34,081 bases of DNA from an uncultured Bacteroidales bacterium (GTDB taxonomy: Bacteria; Bacteroidota; Bacteroidia; Bacteroidales; UBA932). The stretch lies in assembly GCA_934678915.1 (NCBI GenBank), contig CAKUSF010000009.1, positions 1-34,081 on the forward strand. Direction: 5' to 3'. Numbering within the stretch: the stretch's first letter is position 1; every line of letters starts with the position of its first letter. Positions 16,321 through 24,137 of this stretch are shown here, in pieces. Below the pieces are notes generated by a model, which saw only the letters and a list, made by a program, of their open reading frames with translations, did no database searches and had not been told where the DNA came from. Both the position numbers and the translations under genes were made by a program.

Positions 16321-17094
16321 TTATCTTGAGCCAGTTTGGCCCTTGAGCAGTTCATATATCTTATAAAAATAGCGAAAACTCAACAAGAATATGTTTGAGG
16401 AGACGCCATTCTTCTTAAGTGCCTTCAAATGATCTTTCATTATTTGTACATGACTCTTGATTCCCGATGTCGAGGCCCCGCCCGTCCTCATTGTGACGAA
16501 GTCTTTCTCGATGTACAGGGTTTTGATGTGACCGACGTAGATCAGCCGCAGAAGGTTCTCAAAATCAGCCGCCACCTTGAAATTCAGATCAAAACCTCCG
16601 AATTTCTCGTAGGCGGAGCGCTTGCAGTAAAAGGACGGGTGAGCCGGAATGAATCCGAGCCTCATCAGCGAAGGCCGGAACACTTTCGAGGAGTAATAGC
16701 GGACACACTTGCCTAAATCCTCTGGATTGACAAAATGCACATCCCCATAAACCGCGTCAACTCCAGTCCTGCCCATCACGTCAGCGACCGTCTCCAGAAC
16801 ATCATCCGAGGTGTAGAAATCATCCGAATTCAGAATCCCCACAACGTCTCCCGTCGCCATCCCAAGCCCCTTGTTCATCGCATCGTATATTCCCGAATCC
16901 CTCTCGCTCACCCATCTCATCCTCCCCTCAAACCGAGGCTCATATTCCTTGATGATGTCAACCGTCCCATCCCTCGACGCCCCATCCACAACAAGATATT
17001 CAATTTCTGAATATGTCTGCCTCAGCACGCTCTCAAAAGTGTCCCGTACCGTCCCCGCGCTGTTGAAAGTCGCGGTGATGATTGATATTTTCAT
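16321..17094 (-). CDS. Glycosyltransferase family 2 (WcaE-like)
   Basis: The 257 residues begin KISIITATFNSAGTVRDTFESVL, followed by VVDGASRDGTVDII, SERDSGIYDAMNKGL and GILNSDDFYTSDD, a GT2 subgroup found in colanic-acid-like loci. It likely adds a sugar to the lipid-linked unit started by the WecA-type enzyme downstream. Its ATG overlaps, as ATGA, the stop of a decayed glycosyltransferase tail immediately upstream (17091-17160). This shows that it was once translationally coupled to that GT4. Confidence 0.92.
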   Translation of the reverse strand: MKISIITATFNSAGTVRDTFESVLRQTYSEIEYLVVDGASRDGTVDIIKEYEPRFEGRMRWVSERDSGIYDAMNKGLGMATGDVVGILNSDDFYTSDDVLETVADVMGRTGVDAVYGDVHFVNPEDLGKCVRYYSSKVFRPSLMRLGFIPAHPSFYCKRSAYEKFGGFDLNFKVAADFENLLRLIYVGHIKTLYIEKDFVTMRTGGASTSGIKSHVQIMKDHLKALKKNGVSSNIFLLSFRYFYKIYELLKGQTGSR

Positions 17095-17160
17095 AATGTG
17101 AATCGCTTTCTTGAAAGAATATTATCGTATAGCCTCATGACTCCATTGTACTTGACCGTC
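17091..17160 (-). pseudogene. 3' end remnant of a GT4 gene
   Basis: Read on the minus strand, the frame ends with YNGVMRLYDNILSRKRFTL and a TGA that overlaps the downstream GT2 ATG. The intact GT4 at 17829-19058 ends RYQDYMKLYDNILSRKE. At DNA level 17106-17139 matches 17835-17868 at 32 of 34 positions. Upstream of about 17160 the homology is lost and the frame closes near 17190. The rest of the 17161-17303 spacer shows nothing recognisable. Confidence 0.82.
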
Positions 17161-17303
17161 TCGCCACACAATGACACACTCTCTACACTGGCTTATAGTG
17201 CAGCGAGAAAGGTAGTTTTGTGATAACGGTTTTGAGATAAGACGGTTAGAAAGAGATTTTATCGTCTTTCACAAGTTCTTTATTTAGGTAGTTTTATTTC
17301 TTC

Positions 17304-17576
17304 TTAAAACAAGTCGGAATGAGTCCCCGTATCCACGAAAATCAACTCCAAGACTTTATCATCCTGCCGCCATACCATCAACCAGTCTGGTTCAATATGG
17401 CATTCCCAACAGCCAGTATATCGTCCTTTTAACTTATGTGGGCAGTAACTTGCCGGCAACGAACCTTTTTCCTGCAGTATATTAACGGCAGTGACAAGCA
17501 AAGAGACATCCAAGCCTCTTTTGACACACCGCTTTAGAGACTTCTTGAATTGATTGGTATATTCAATACTGTACAT
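17304..17576 (-). CDS. YafQ-family toxin (RelE-superfamily mRNA interferase)
   Basis: A 90-residue protein with the YafQ pattern at its C-terminal half: PHKLKGRYTGCWECHIEPDWLMVW, then FVDTGTHSDLF. The histidines and aspartate that form the YafQ active site (in PHKL, CHIEPDW and GTH) are all present, so it is probably active, cutting mRNA on the ribosome. The ATG at 17576 shares its A with the antitoxin's TGA (TGATG). A TTG one codon earlier is less likely. Transcribed with the antitoxin upstream from 17788-17819. Confidence 0.9.
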   Translation of the reverse strand: MYSIEYTNQFKKSLKRCVKRGLDVSLLVTAVNILQEKGSLPASYCPHKLKGRYTGCWECHIEPDWLMVWRQDDKVLELIFVDTGTHSDLF

Positions 17577-17770
17577 CAACCAAGAATTTGTGCTATCATA
17601 TCCTCGGCATTCTCGGCATGATGAACGCGCCCGGCCTTAATATCTTCGAGTCCAATATCCACACCACTCTTCTTCGTGGAACTAATGGTCCATCCCATCC
17701 TTTTAGCCATCTTGCGAAGGAATGGGAGATCTCCTTTCGGAACATTGATCAGAACGTTAGACGCTTCCAT
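17576..17770 (-). CDS. Antitoxin partner of the YafQ-type toxin
   Basis: A 64-residue protein: NVLINVPKGDLPFLRKMAKRMGW suggests a short beta strand plus helix for dimerisation and DNA binding (ribbon-helix-helix-like), and the acidic/helical tail EDIKAGRVHHAENAEDMIAQIL would wrap the toxin. It comes first in the operon and overlaps the toxin by one base, the usual TA arrangement. It probably autorepresses its promoter. Identified as an antitoxin by size, fold texture and partner. Confidence 0.85.
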   Translation of the reverse strand: MEASNVLINVPKGDLPFLRKMAKRMGWTISSTKKSGVDIGLEDIKAGRVHHAENAEDMIAQILG

Positions 17771-17787
17771 AACTGATTCATTTTATG

Positions 17788-17819
17788 CAAAAGTAGCAAT
17801 ATTATGGCGAATGCCCAAA
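17788..17819 (-). promoter_or_regulatory. Promoter of the YafQ toxin-antitoxin pair
   Basis: On the minus strand, TTTG (17819-17816), 20 bases, then TACTTTTG (17795-17788) fits the Bacteroidetes consensus. It starts 10 bases after the GT4 stop (17829), so the module has its own transcription. Confidence 0.75.
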
Positions 17820-17828
17820 CATTGATGG

Positions 17829-19058
17829 TTATTCCTTTCTTGAAAGAATATTATCGTAAAGCTTCATGTAGTCTTGGTATCGATCTCTTTTATCGAACAG
17901 CGCAACCGCCCTGGCCCGGCATTTTTGGCGGAACGAATCACCGTCACCCAAGCATATTCGAGTGATTGCATCCTTCAGTTGCAGGATATTCCCTTGCTCT
18001 ACAACGGCCCCCGTTTCGGAATCAATCGCCTCCGGGCTGCCCCCAGTGTCATAAGTAACAACCGGAGTACCGCAGGCCAGCGCCTCCAAGTTCGTGGTCG
18101 GGAAAGTGTCCTCGTAGGTCGGGTTCACAAACACATCCGCAGCTGAATATATTTCCGCCATTTCATGAATATCACTGGTCCGGCATATTCCTTTAATCCC
18201 CTGCGGGAGTTCATCTATCTGCTTCTTTGTCAGTCCGATCATCACGATGTCGAATTCGTCTTCAGACAAAAGATTCCGAAGTCTAATGAAGTCGTAAAAT
18301 CCTTTTCGCTTTGTCCAGACACTTGCTACACCGAGTATCAGATGTCTGGTTGCCTGACATCCTATTTTTAGACGTGTTTCCGCTCGGCTGGAATTGAGGT
18401 TAAAGATGTCAGTGTCAATCCCGTTTCGTATGACAATTCTATCTTTCTGGCCAAAGATAGAAGATGAAAGCAAGTTGCCCAACCATTCCGAGACAGGCAC
18501 AAGGGTAAGCCTTTGAAGGCTTGTGAAATATTCCTTTTTTAGCCTGAAGTTGCGCTCGCTCCCGTCAAAAACGAACGATTTAGGATATTCCTTAAGTTGC
18601 GGGCAGTCATGGCATCCGCTTTTCCATTTCTCGCATCCTACCAACTCGAAATGAGAGCAGTGCCCAGTGAACGTCCAACAGTCGTGTAATGTCCAAACGA
18701 CAGGTAAATTCTTGTCCTTAAGGTAATTGAATAGGGTAGGGTAGTGAAGGTAGTATCCATGGATGTTGTGCAGGTGTACAATGTCTGGCTTGATTCCATC
18801 AATCTCCTTTATAAGCCGCTCTGTGTCAGCCTTGGCATTCAACCCCTCGTTGTCAAACAGTCTGGCTTTGAGAGCATTGATGTACATTGACTCTTTACCT
18901 CCAATCTTGATTAGCTTTGATTCGCTGGACGGTTCACCTCTTCCATAAGCGATGAAACTCTCCCATCCCTTGCTGATCGCCAACCTCCCGATCTCCTCTG
19001 CAATCCTCCCGTGCGAACCCCAGTTGGCAGTGACGTTGATTTGTAAAAGTGATGGCAT
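17829..19058 (-). CDS. Glycosyltransferase family 4, intact member of the repeated subfamily
   Basis: 409 residues beginning MPSLLQINVTANWGSHGR. IVHLHNIHGYYLHYP and VVWTLHDCWTFTGHCSHF, a Cys cluster (GCEKWKSGCHDCPQL), and EDTFPTTNLEALACGTPVV (donor-binding E-x7-E) identify a WcaC-like GT4 of surface polysaccharide pathways. The gene is intact but its 5' end is duplicated at 20341-20478 and its 3' end at 17106-17139. It is thus bracketed by a YafQ TA pair downstream and a DUF4065 module upstream. It sits 162 bases after the toxin candidate, without a visible consensus promoter. Confidence 0.92.
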   Translation of the reverse strand: MPSLLQINVTANWGSHGRIAEEIGRLAISKGWESFIAYGRGEPSSESKLIKIGGKESMYINALKARLFDNEGLNAKADTERLIKEIDGIKPDIVHLHNIHGYYLHYPTLFNYLKDKNLPVVWTLHDCWTFTGHCSHFELVGCEKWKSGCHDCPQLKEYPKSFVFDGSERNFRLKKEYFTSLQRLTLVPVSEWLGNLLSSSIFGQKDRIVIRNGIDTDIFNLNSSRAETRLKIGCQATRHLILGVASVWTKRKGFYDFIRLRNLLSEDEFDIVMIGLTKKQIDELPQGIKGICRTSDIHEMAEIYSAADVFVNPTYEDTFPTTNLEALACGTPVVTYDTGGSPEAIDSETGAVVEQGNILQLKDAITRICLGDGDSFRQKCRARAVALFDKRDRYQDYMKLYDNILSRKE

Positions 19059-19089
19059 AATAATATGCTGTGAAGCAGATGCGGTTCTG
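18947..19089. repeat. Direct repeat copy A (GT4 5' end and leader)
   Basis: This segment covers the first ~37 codons of the intact GT4 plus about 30 bases of leader. It matches 20341-20478 with roughly eight substitutions over the coding part and a three-base gap just before the ATG. The conservation of the non-coding leader shows that this is a duplication event and not just protein-level conservation. Confidence 0.9.
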
Positions 19090-19220
19090 CTTTACTATAG
19101 GACTCTTCGAACGGAGTCATAGAAACCGTCCACAAATCCTCATATTGTCATTATGATCTCAAAATAGCAGTGTTAGCGGGGATATTCAAGGTTCCGTGCG
19201 TACTATTTCAGCCTTTACTG

Positions 19221-19643
19221 CTAATAAAAGAATACTTCCTTGTCTTTTTTGCTGAACAACCGAGAACCACGAACCTTTGCAAGCAAAGCCTCCAGATACT
19301 CCGGCTTTAACGAATCAACTACCTTAGTTCTTTTGCTGGCAATACTGTCAGTTATTAAAGACTTCGGGAGTTTAATGATGTTTGTCGCACAAATGAAAGA
19401 ATCATGCGAAAGGAACTTGTAATCTGACATAAACAAAGGGAATTGCATCAGCAGCTGTTCAACCTTGTTGTTTATGAACCGGTTAATATCTGAGTTTATG
19501 TAAAAGAAACCAGCGACAGAATCTTTTGAGACACCAATGATGACAAAGAACTTTGCATGATCAATATCCTCAAATATGTCAGAATGAAGAATTTGCCCAC
19601 GGCAGACCACTGTGCTGTCAATCAACGATGCCGGAAGTTCCAT
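19221..19643 (-). CDS. Candidate toxin partner of the DUF4065 protein
   Basis: A 140-residue protein of no family I can name with certainty. VVCRGQILHSDIFEDIDHAKFFVIIGVSKDSVAGFFYINSD suggests a small beta-barrel start, and SDYKFLSHDSFICATNIIKLPKSLI a second half. This is the rhythm of PemK/CcdB-like toxins, followed by a basic helical tail. It begins 12 bases after the DUF4065 gene stop and shares its promoter, the order seen in Panacea antitoxin-toxin operons. Its last codons (VFFY-TAG) fall in a sequence also found at 22505-22524, near the end of the PDDEXK_9 gene. Confidence 0.6.
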   Translation of the reverse strand: MELPASLIDSTVVCRGQILHSDIFEDIDHAKFFVIIGVSKDSVAGFFYINSDINRFINNKVEQLLMQFPLFMSDYKFLSHDSFICATNIIKLPKSLITDSIASKRTKVVDSLKPEYLEALLAKVRGSRLFSKKDKEVFFY

Positions 19644-19655
19644 AGTCTTTGAATA

Positions 19656-20204
19656 TCACAGGTTGCAAGTCTCAACTTTCAGTTTTCGGTCGATGTACTC
19701 AACATATTCTTCACTGTCTCCAGCTTCCCTCAAGATGTCTTTTACAGAGATTCTCCTGTCAGGGCAAGTGTTTTGCCAAGCCAAACCGTGAGAAAATTCT
19801 GTCAACTCTCCAAAGGACATATTCATGCATAATTCAATGGCCTCATCAAGACACTCAACGTCCGTTTCCGAAAGATAGTCCATGTCAGCAGTCGCCAACT
19901 GCTTGATAATATATCTGTTCTGAAAACAGAAATAGGACTTTAAATCATCAGCGTAAGTTGTTTCTGAAAAGAAACTGTCACCCCTGACTGCCTTGAAAAT
20001 GTCATCAACTTTTGACGGCACCGGTCCATATTGCATTCGAATATAATCATCACCAGTAATACTTCGCGAGTAGCGGGATAGGTGCTTCTGATCCGCAAAA
20101 TACAATATCTTGCAGATCTTATGCATGTCACTCGTACCTCCCAACTTTGCCAAGATGTAAAGAATCGCCTGAAGAGCAACATCCTTATTGAACAACGATA
20201 CCAT
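19656..20204 (-). CDS. DUF4065 (Panacea) domain protein, PanA-type antitoxin candidate
   Basis: A 182-residue protein. ILYILAKLGGTSDMHKICKILYFADQKHLSRYSRSITGDDYIRMQYGPVPSKVDDIFKAV is the diagnostic Panacea (GepA/SocA-like) core, here spanning roughly residues 14-75. In established work PanA domains neutralise diverse toxins encoded next to them. The gene has its own promoter and is followed 12 bases on by a 140-residue unknown, so it is most simply the antitoxin of a PanAT pair. The pair is framed by GT4 5'-end repeats (copies A and B). Confidence 0.88.
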   Translation of the reverse strand: MVSLFNKDVALQAILYILAKLGGTSDMHKICKILYFADQKHLSRYSRSITGDDYIRMQYGPVPSKVDDIFKAVRGDSFFSETTYADDLKSYFCFQNRYIIKQLATADMDYLSETDVECLDEAIELCMNMSFGELTEFSHGLAWQNTCPDRRISVKDILREAGDSEEYVEYIDRKLKVETCNL

Positions 20205-20239
20205 TGACTATTAATCTTAAAGCCTATATTCTATCCTTG

Positions 20240-20270
20240 CAAAGGTACGACTTTGTAAGGAAAAAGCAAA
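20240..20270 (-). promoter_or_regulatory. Promoter of the DUF4065 operon
   Basis: On the minus strand, TTTG (20270-20267), 19 bases, then TACCTTTG (20247-20240): a full consensus match about 35 bases before the ATG at 20204. Confidence 0.78.
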
Positions 20271-20335
20271 ATGGTACTTTCCGTAATTCACAATGTAACT
20301 CACGACTATTCCGACTCAAAGGACTTCTCGTCACT

Positions 20336-20452
20336 TCAATAAGTGATGAAACTCTCCCAACCCTCGCTGATCGCCAACCTCCCGATCTCCTCCGCAATCC
20401 GCCCGTGGGAGCCCCAGTTGGCTGTGACGTTGATTTGTAAAAGTGATGGCAT
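20336..20452 (-). pseudogene. GT4 5' end remnant (copy B)
   Basis: The frame opens MPSLLQINVTANWGSHGR and continues through the same residues as the intact GT4 (one K-to-E and one A-to-T change), then stops after WESFITY. The repeat at DNA level covers 20341-20478, including the leader. It sits 72 bases after the DUF4276 gene and just upstream of the DUF4065 promoter. It is the abandoned front of a glycosyltransferase gene whose body is no longer attached. Confidence 0.88.
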
Positions 20453-20523
20453 AATATGCTGTGAAGCAGGTGGTTCTGTTGTTTCGGATTTCTTGATAGG
20501 CCGTAGTGTAGCGGGCCGGTAGA

Positions 20524-21201
20524 TTATCCAAGTCTTTCCAGTTTTTCTATCCACTCATTGAAGTGAGCGCAAGCCCGCTTTAATGTGTCAATGCCTATCT
20601 CATGCGCTATCATTGAGCCGATTGCTGGTTTGTTGCCCTCGTAATCGCTGTAAATCCTGATGATACGCTTTGAAGGGGCTGTCTCCTTACCTTGATTGAT
20701 CAATTCGGGATTTCCAAACTCGGAGGCAATCTTGCACAGCTGCTCTATGCCTTCCGGCTTGTCGAAATACTCGATTTCGAATTTTTGAGGATCCGCAAAC
20801 AGCAGTGTCTCAAATTCGTGCAGCTGTATGTATGGGATAAAACGGCAATCATCGATGTCTTCCGCCAGAGCTTTCTCTATGATCGCAACTTTCGCGTATG
20901 AGTCCCTTTCGTTCAAAGCCTCCGCATAACCGGGAAAATCAGCCGGAAGCCCGTAATAGTCAAACATGGTTGTAAATACCACGTCCATGTTGTTCCTCTC
21001 TTCCTTTAGCCAACGCAGAATGTCTTCCTTCGCCTTGGCATAGTTTGTCATTCCACCGCGAAACTCCTTATAAGGTCTGCGGCTTGTAAGGACACATCTG
21101 ACATCAGCATAAACACTGTACCCCGCCAAATGTCGCTTCAGTGTCTGATTTACAAAAGCTTCTTCTGTCTGTCCATCGGCTGTAATATGCAATCGCTTCA
21201 T
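20524..21201 (-). CDS. DUF4276 (TOPRIM-like) protein paired with AAA ATPase
   Basis: 225 residues. DGQTEEAFVNQTLKRHL is the N-terminal acidic motif; FDYYGLPADFPGY, RFIPYIQLHEFETLLFADP, PELINQGKETAPSKRI and CAHFNEWIEKLERL follow in DUF4276 order. The conserved acids (DGQTEE, FDYY, HEFE) suggest a metal-dependent TOPRIM-type nuclease. The ATG at 21201 overlaps the ATPase stop as ATGA, so the pair is coupled. Comparable ATPase-plus-TOPRIM pairs (OLD, RloAB, AbiL style) act in phage defence. That role is inferred here. Confidence 0.85.
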   Translation of the reverse strand: MKRLHITADGQTEEAFVNQTLKRHLAGYSVYADVRCVLTSRRPYKEFRGGMTNYAKAKEDILRWLKEERNNMDVVFTTMFDYYGLPADFPGYAEALNERDSYAKVAIIEKALAEDIDDCRFIPYIQLHEFETLLFADPQKFEIEYFDKPEGIEQLCKIASEFGNPELINQGKETAPSKRIIRIYSDYEGNKPAIGSMIAHEIGIDTLKRACAHFNEWIEKLERLG

Positions 21202-22328
21202 GGCCGTCCTCCTATTACATTCTTTTCCCACAGTTCGCTTGTAGTGTACTCATCCTCCCATTCTTTGAGTCCCTTGCTGCTCAGTTGGCGAAATACTGAG
21301 GTCCGTCTGGATTCATCCCTTTCGATGACCACTACTTTATCAGTGCTGAACTTGTCGAGCAGATCCGGTGATTGTGTGGCTACCACCACTTGTGATGTCT
21401 CTGACGCCTTTTTTATCATTCCTGAAAGAATGCCGATAGCTGCAGGATGCAGCCCCAGTTCCGGTTCGTCTATTACTATCAGAGACGGCTTGGATTTCGC
21501 TGGTTGTAGCAGTAATGTCGCCAACGCAATGAAGCGAAGGGTTCCGTCAGAAATCTGATTGACGCTAAAAATGTGATCACTGTTTATTTCCCTCCAGTCA
21601 AGCGAGATGTAATTGGCATCCGTAACTGACGGTTCCATGATGAAGTCACCGAACTGCGGCATCACCTGTCGAACATACCGGACAATACGCTCATAATAAG
21701 GCTCTCCCCCCTTCTGATGTTTGATCCCGTACAAGAAAGCCGCAAGATTGCCGGCATTGCTCCTTAGGTATTTATTGTCACCGATGTAGCCGTTCTTTCT
21801 GATCTTTGCATCTTTCGTGGTGTCATGGAATTGGAAATACCGGCAATTTTTCAGAAGATTGACGAAAACCTGAACGGTGGTTTTATATTCACTGTCATTG
21901 GCCTCGCATAGTTGTGATTCCTTTCTACCCGTGTCCAAAGTGAGTTTGAGTGCCTTCCCGCATCCCTTTCTCTTGAAAGAGAGTGTCTCTTCTGTGTAAA
22001 CCAAAGAGTCACCGGCAGCGTACGACAACTGGAACGCATATTCATTGTCGCTGTACTCACTGGAGAAAACCAGTTTCGCTTTTATGCAATCTGTGGACTT
22101 AGAGCCATAATAGAGGAATGAGTCCGCAAAGCCGTTCTCCCCAATATAGTTTTGAAGTGAGCCGTTCATGGCATAGCCCAGCAATTGGAAGAATGACACC
22201 ACATTGCTTTTCCCGACTCCATTGGCTCCTATCAGGACTGTAACGTCATCATTTATGGGCAAAACCTGCCCGTCCCCGTTTACCGACTTGTAGCCTTTTA
22301 ACTCTATTTTATTTAATTTCAGCTGCAT
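21198..22328 (-). CDS. AAA/ABC-class ATPase (AAA_21, OLD/RecF-like)
   Basis: 376 residues. Walker A GANGVGKS is at residues 34-41, the ABC-type signature region ISDGTLRFIALATLLL in the second half, then Walker B LIVIDEPELGLHP and the switch-like VVVATQSPDLLDKF. There is no long coiled coil, so it is an SMC-like head only, as in OLD-type ATPases. It comes first in a two-gene operon with the DUF4276 protein. Together they look like a sensor-ATPase and nuclease pair for defence. It has its own promoter upstream. Confidence 0.9.
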   Translation of the reverse strand: MQLKLNKIELKGYKSVNGDGQVLPINDDVTVLIGANGVGKSNVVSFFQLLGYAMNGSLQNYIGENGFADSFLYYGSKSTDCIKAKLVFSSEYSDNEYAFQLSYAAGDSLVYTEETLSFKRKGCGKALKLTLDTGRKESQLCEANDSEYKTTVQVFVNLLKNCRYFQFHDTTKDAKIRKNGYIGDNKYLRSNAGNLAAFLYGIKHQKGGEPYYERIVRYVRQVMPQFGDFIMEPSVTDANYISLDWREINSDHIFSVNQISDGTLRFIALATLLLQPAKSKPSLIVIDEPELGLHPAAIGILSGMIKKASETSQVVVATQSPDLLDKFSTDKVVVIERDESRRTSVFRQLSSKGLKEWEDEYTTSELWEKNVIGGRP

Positions 22329-22347
22329 AAATATAAGCGCATTTATG

Positions 22348-22378
22348 CAAATATAAAATTATTTGCCCGTTGGCGCAA
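22348..22378 (-). promoter_or_regulatory. Promoter of the ATPase-DUF4276 pair
   Basis: On the minus strand, TTG (22378-22376), 21 bases, then TATATTTG (22355-22348), about 20 bases before the ATG at 22328. Confidence 0.65.
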
Positions 22379-22455
22379 TACTCTCTACTATTTCACGCAT
22401 TCGGTTAATTCGAAATATGAGCACCGTATAGTGAACTGTAAACACCACTTCTATA

Positions 22456-22524
22456 GCAATCCGCCCGTGCGAACCCTTATTGTCTAGGACATCAGCTTTC
22501 GCTACTAATAAAAGAAAACTTCCT
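22456..22524. repeat. Short GT4 5'-end fragment (copy C) plus shared cargo tail
   Basis: 22456-22476 matches 19000-19020, inside the intact GT4 5' end, at 20 of 21 positions. 22505-22524 (CTAATAAAAGAAAACTTCCT) matches 19221-19240, the end of the toxin candidate, at 19 of 20. So the 3' side of the PDDEXK_9 gene carries both junction signatures seen next to the DUF4065 module. The rest of the 22329-22522 spacer beyond the promoter is unremarkable. Confidence 0.75.
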
Positions 22525-24094
22525 ATTTTATTTTCCAGTCCAAGGTGGTTACCCCATCATTCACGAAGAAGTTCATGCCAACCTCCACGATTTCTTTCCT
22601 CTTCATTTTGAAGGCGTCGGTGTAGCGCTTGGCCTCAATCTGCGCCAAGGCCTCTTCAGCGCTCCCGCTGAACTTCAGTTCCATCACGTAGATGGTGTCC
22701 GAGGTCTCCAGCGTGATGTCAATTCGACCCTTGGCCGTGTGTTGCTCCACTTGAATGTCATAGTCTGTCAGCAAGGCGAAGATGATGTAGAGCATCTGCT
22801 GGTAATGCCCCTCAAAATGGGTGTTATTGCAATATGGAACGGTTTCCAAAAAGTCTCTCAAAAGACGCATAGCTCTATCTGCGTCCCCGCTGTTCAGGCA
22901 TGCAGAGATGTCAGCGATGACTACCCTTCCGGTGTCTATCTGCGAATCCAGATAGCCAGGCAGCAGACTGTCAAACAGCCCTACCCTGATTTCCTTGTTC
23001 GGGATGTCTAGCGTGTAGACATCCAACCTTTCGTCATAGTCCTTAATGGTGAGATAGCCGCTCTGGTAAAGCAAAGGGACTAGCGAGGTCATGCTCTCTG
23101 TCGCCACATCGAATGATGCCTTCTTAGCCCTTACCTCGCCCAGTTGCGATGGCTTCACATCAAATTCCCTCATTTTGTGGATGAGGTAGGTCGGGGTTCC
23201 GGATCCGAACCAGTAAGAGTCCATCTTTCCATCAGCGAAGCAGTTCAGCAGACTGAAAGGGTTGAACACGTCAGGTGAAGGCCAGCAGAAATGATAGCCG
23301 TCATAGTGGTTCTTCAGCTCTGCAATGGTTTCCTCACGACTTAATCTCAGTTTCCCCGAAAGCTCGTCTATGTCTCCCCTCATTTGCCCAAGTAATTCAT
23401 CTTCTGTGATTCCGCAGACACCTGCATAAGGTTCGTCCATGCTCACATTTTTGATGTTGTTCAGTTCGCTGAAGATGCTCAGCTGCGAGAACTTGGTGAT
23501 GCCGGTCAAGAACACGAAACGAAGCATAGGCTCGCAATCCTTCATAGGACTGTAGAAGTTACGCATCGTATTCCTCAGCACATCAAGGCGCTCCCTTTCG
23601 TGAGCCACGTCGAGCAAAGGCGCATCATATTCATCAATCAGAACAACAACCTGTTTGCCTGTCTGCTGATGCACCGTCCTTATCAGATTGAGAAGCCGCA
23701 CGTTCGGGTCCGGAGAATCGCATTCGACACCGAAACGCTTTTCATTGTCATTCAGGATAAACAACAGATAGCGTTCCAGTTGCTGCTTCTCCATGTGCTT
23801 TCCTCCGGCCAGACTGAAGTGCAGCACAGGATATGCCTCCCACTCCTTCTCCAGGTTACCGATGGCAAGCCCCTCGAAGAGATCCTTCCTGCCCTCGAAG
23901 TAACTCTGGAAGGTTGACACCAGCAGCGACTTGCCGAAACGGCGCGGACGGCTCAGGAAGAAGTACGTACCGTCCGTGTGAGTCATGCGGTAAACGTACT
24001 CCGTCTTGTCAATGTAGAACTTGTCCTCTTTGCGGATGCGCTCAAAGGTCTGAATTCCTATAGGGTATAATTTCCTTGCCATAGCCGTCGCCAT
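22523..24094 (-). CDS. AAA-ATPase-like / PDDEXK_9 protein (DUF1703 family)
   Basis: About 523 residues. The N-terminal IGIQTFERIRKEDKFYIDKTEYVYRM and FFLSRPRRFGKSLL (Walker A variant), then VVLIDEYDAPLLDVA (Walker B) and FVFLTGITKFSQLSIFSELNN, define the AAA-ATPase_like domain. The C-terminal DITLETSDTIYVMELKFSGSAEEALAQI is the PD-(D/E)xK nuclease-like PDDEXK_9 part with its E-x-K. Such genes are strongly multiplied in Bacteroidales; function unknown, mobile or defence roles suspected. The ATG at 24094 or 24082 is preferred over the TTG at 24121. It lies directly after a broken GT4 start. Confidence 0.92.
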   Translation of the reverse strand: MATAMARKLYPIGIQTFERIRKEDKFYIDKTEYVYRMTHTDGTYFFLSRPRRFGKSLLVSTFQSYFEGRKDLFEGLAIGNLEKEWEAYPVLHFSLAGGKHMEKQQLERYLLFILNDNEKRFGVECDSPDPNVRLLNLIRTVHQQTGKQVVVLIDEYDAPLLDVAHERERLDVLRNTMRNFYSPMKDCEPMLRFVFLTGITKFSQLSIFSELNNIKNVSMDEPYAGVCGITEDELLGQMRGDIDELSGKLRLSREETIAELKNHYDGYHFCWPSPDVFNPFSLLNCFADGKMDSYWFGSGTPTYLIHKMREFDVKPSQLGEVRAKKASFDVATESMTSLVPLLYQSGYLTIKDYDERLDVYTLDIPNKEIRVGLFDSLLPGYLDSQIDTGRVVIADISACLNSGDADRAMRLLRDFLETVPYCNNTHFEGHYQQMLYIIFALLTDYDIQVEQHTAKGRIDITLETSDTIYVMELKFSGSAEEALAQIEAKRYTDAFKMKRKEIVEVGMNFFVNDGVTTLDWKIK

Positions 24095-24137
24095 TTGATT
24101 ACCTGCGTAAAAATAAGACAAATAATCGAATCAGTCA

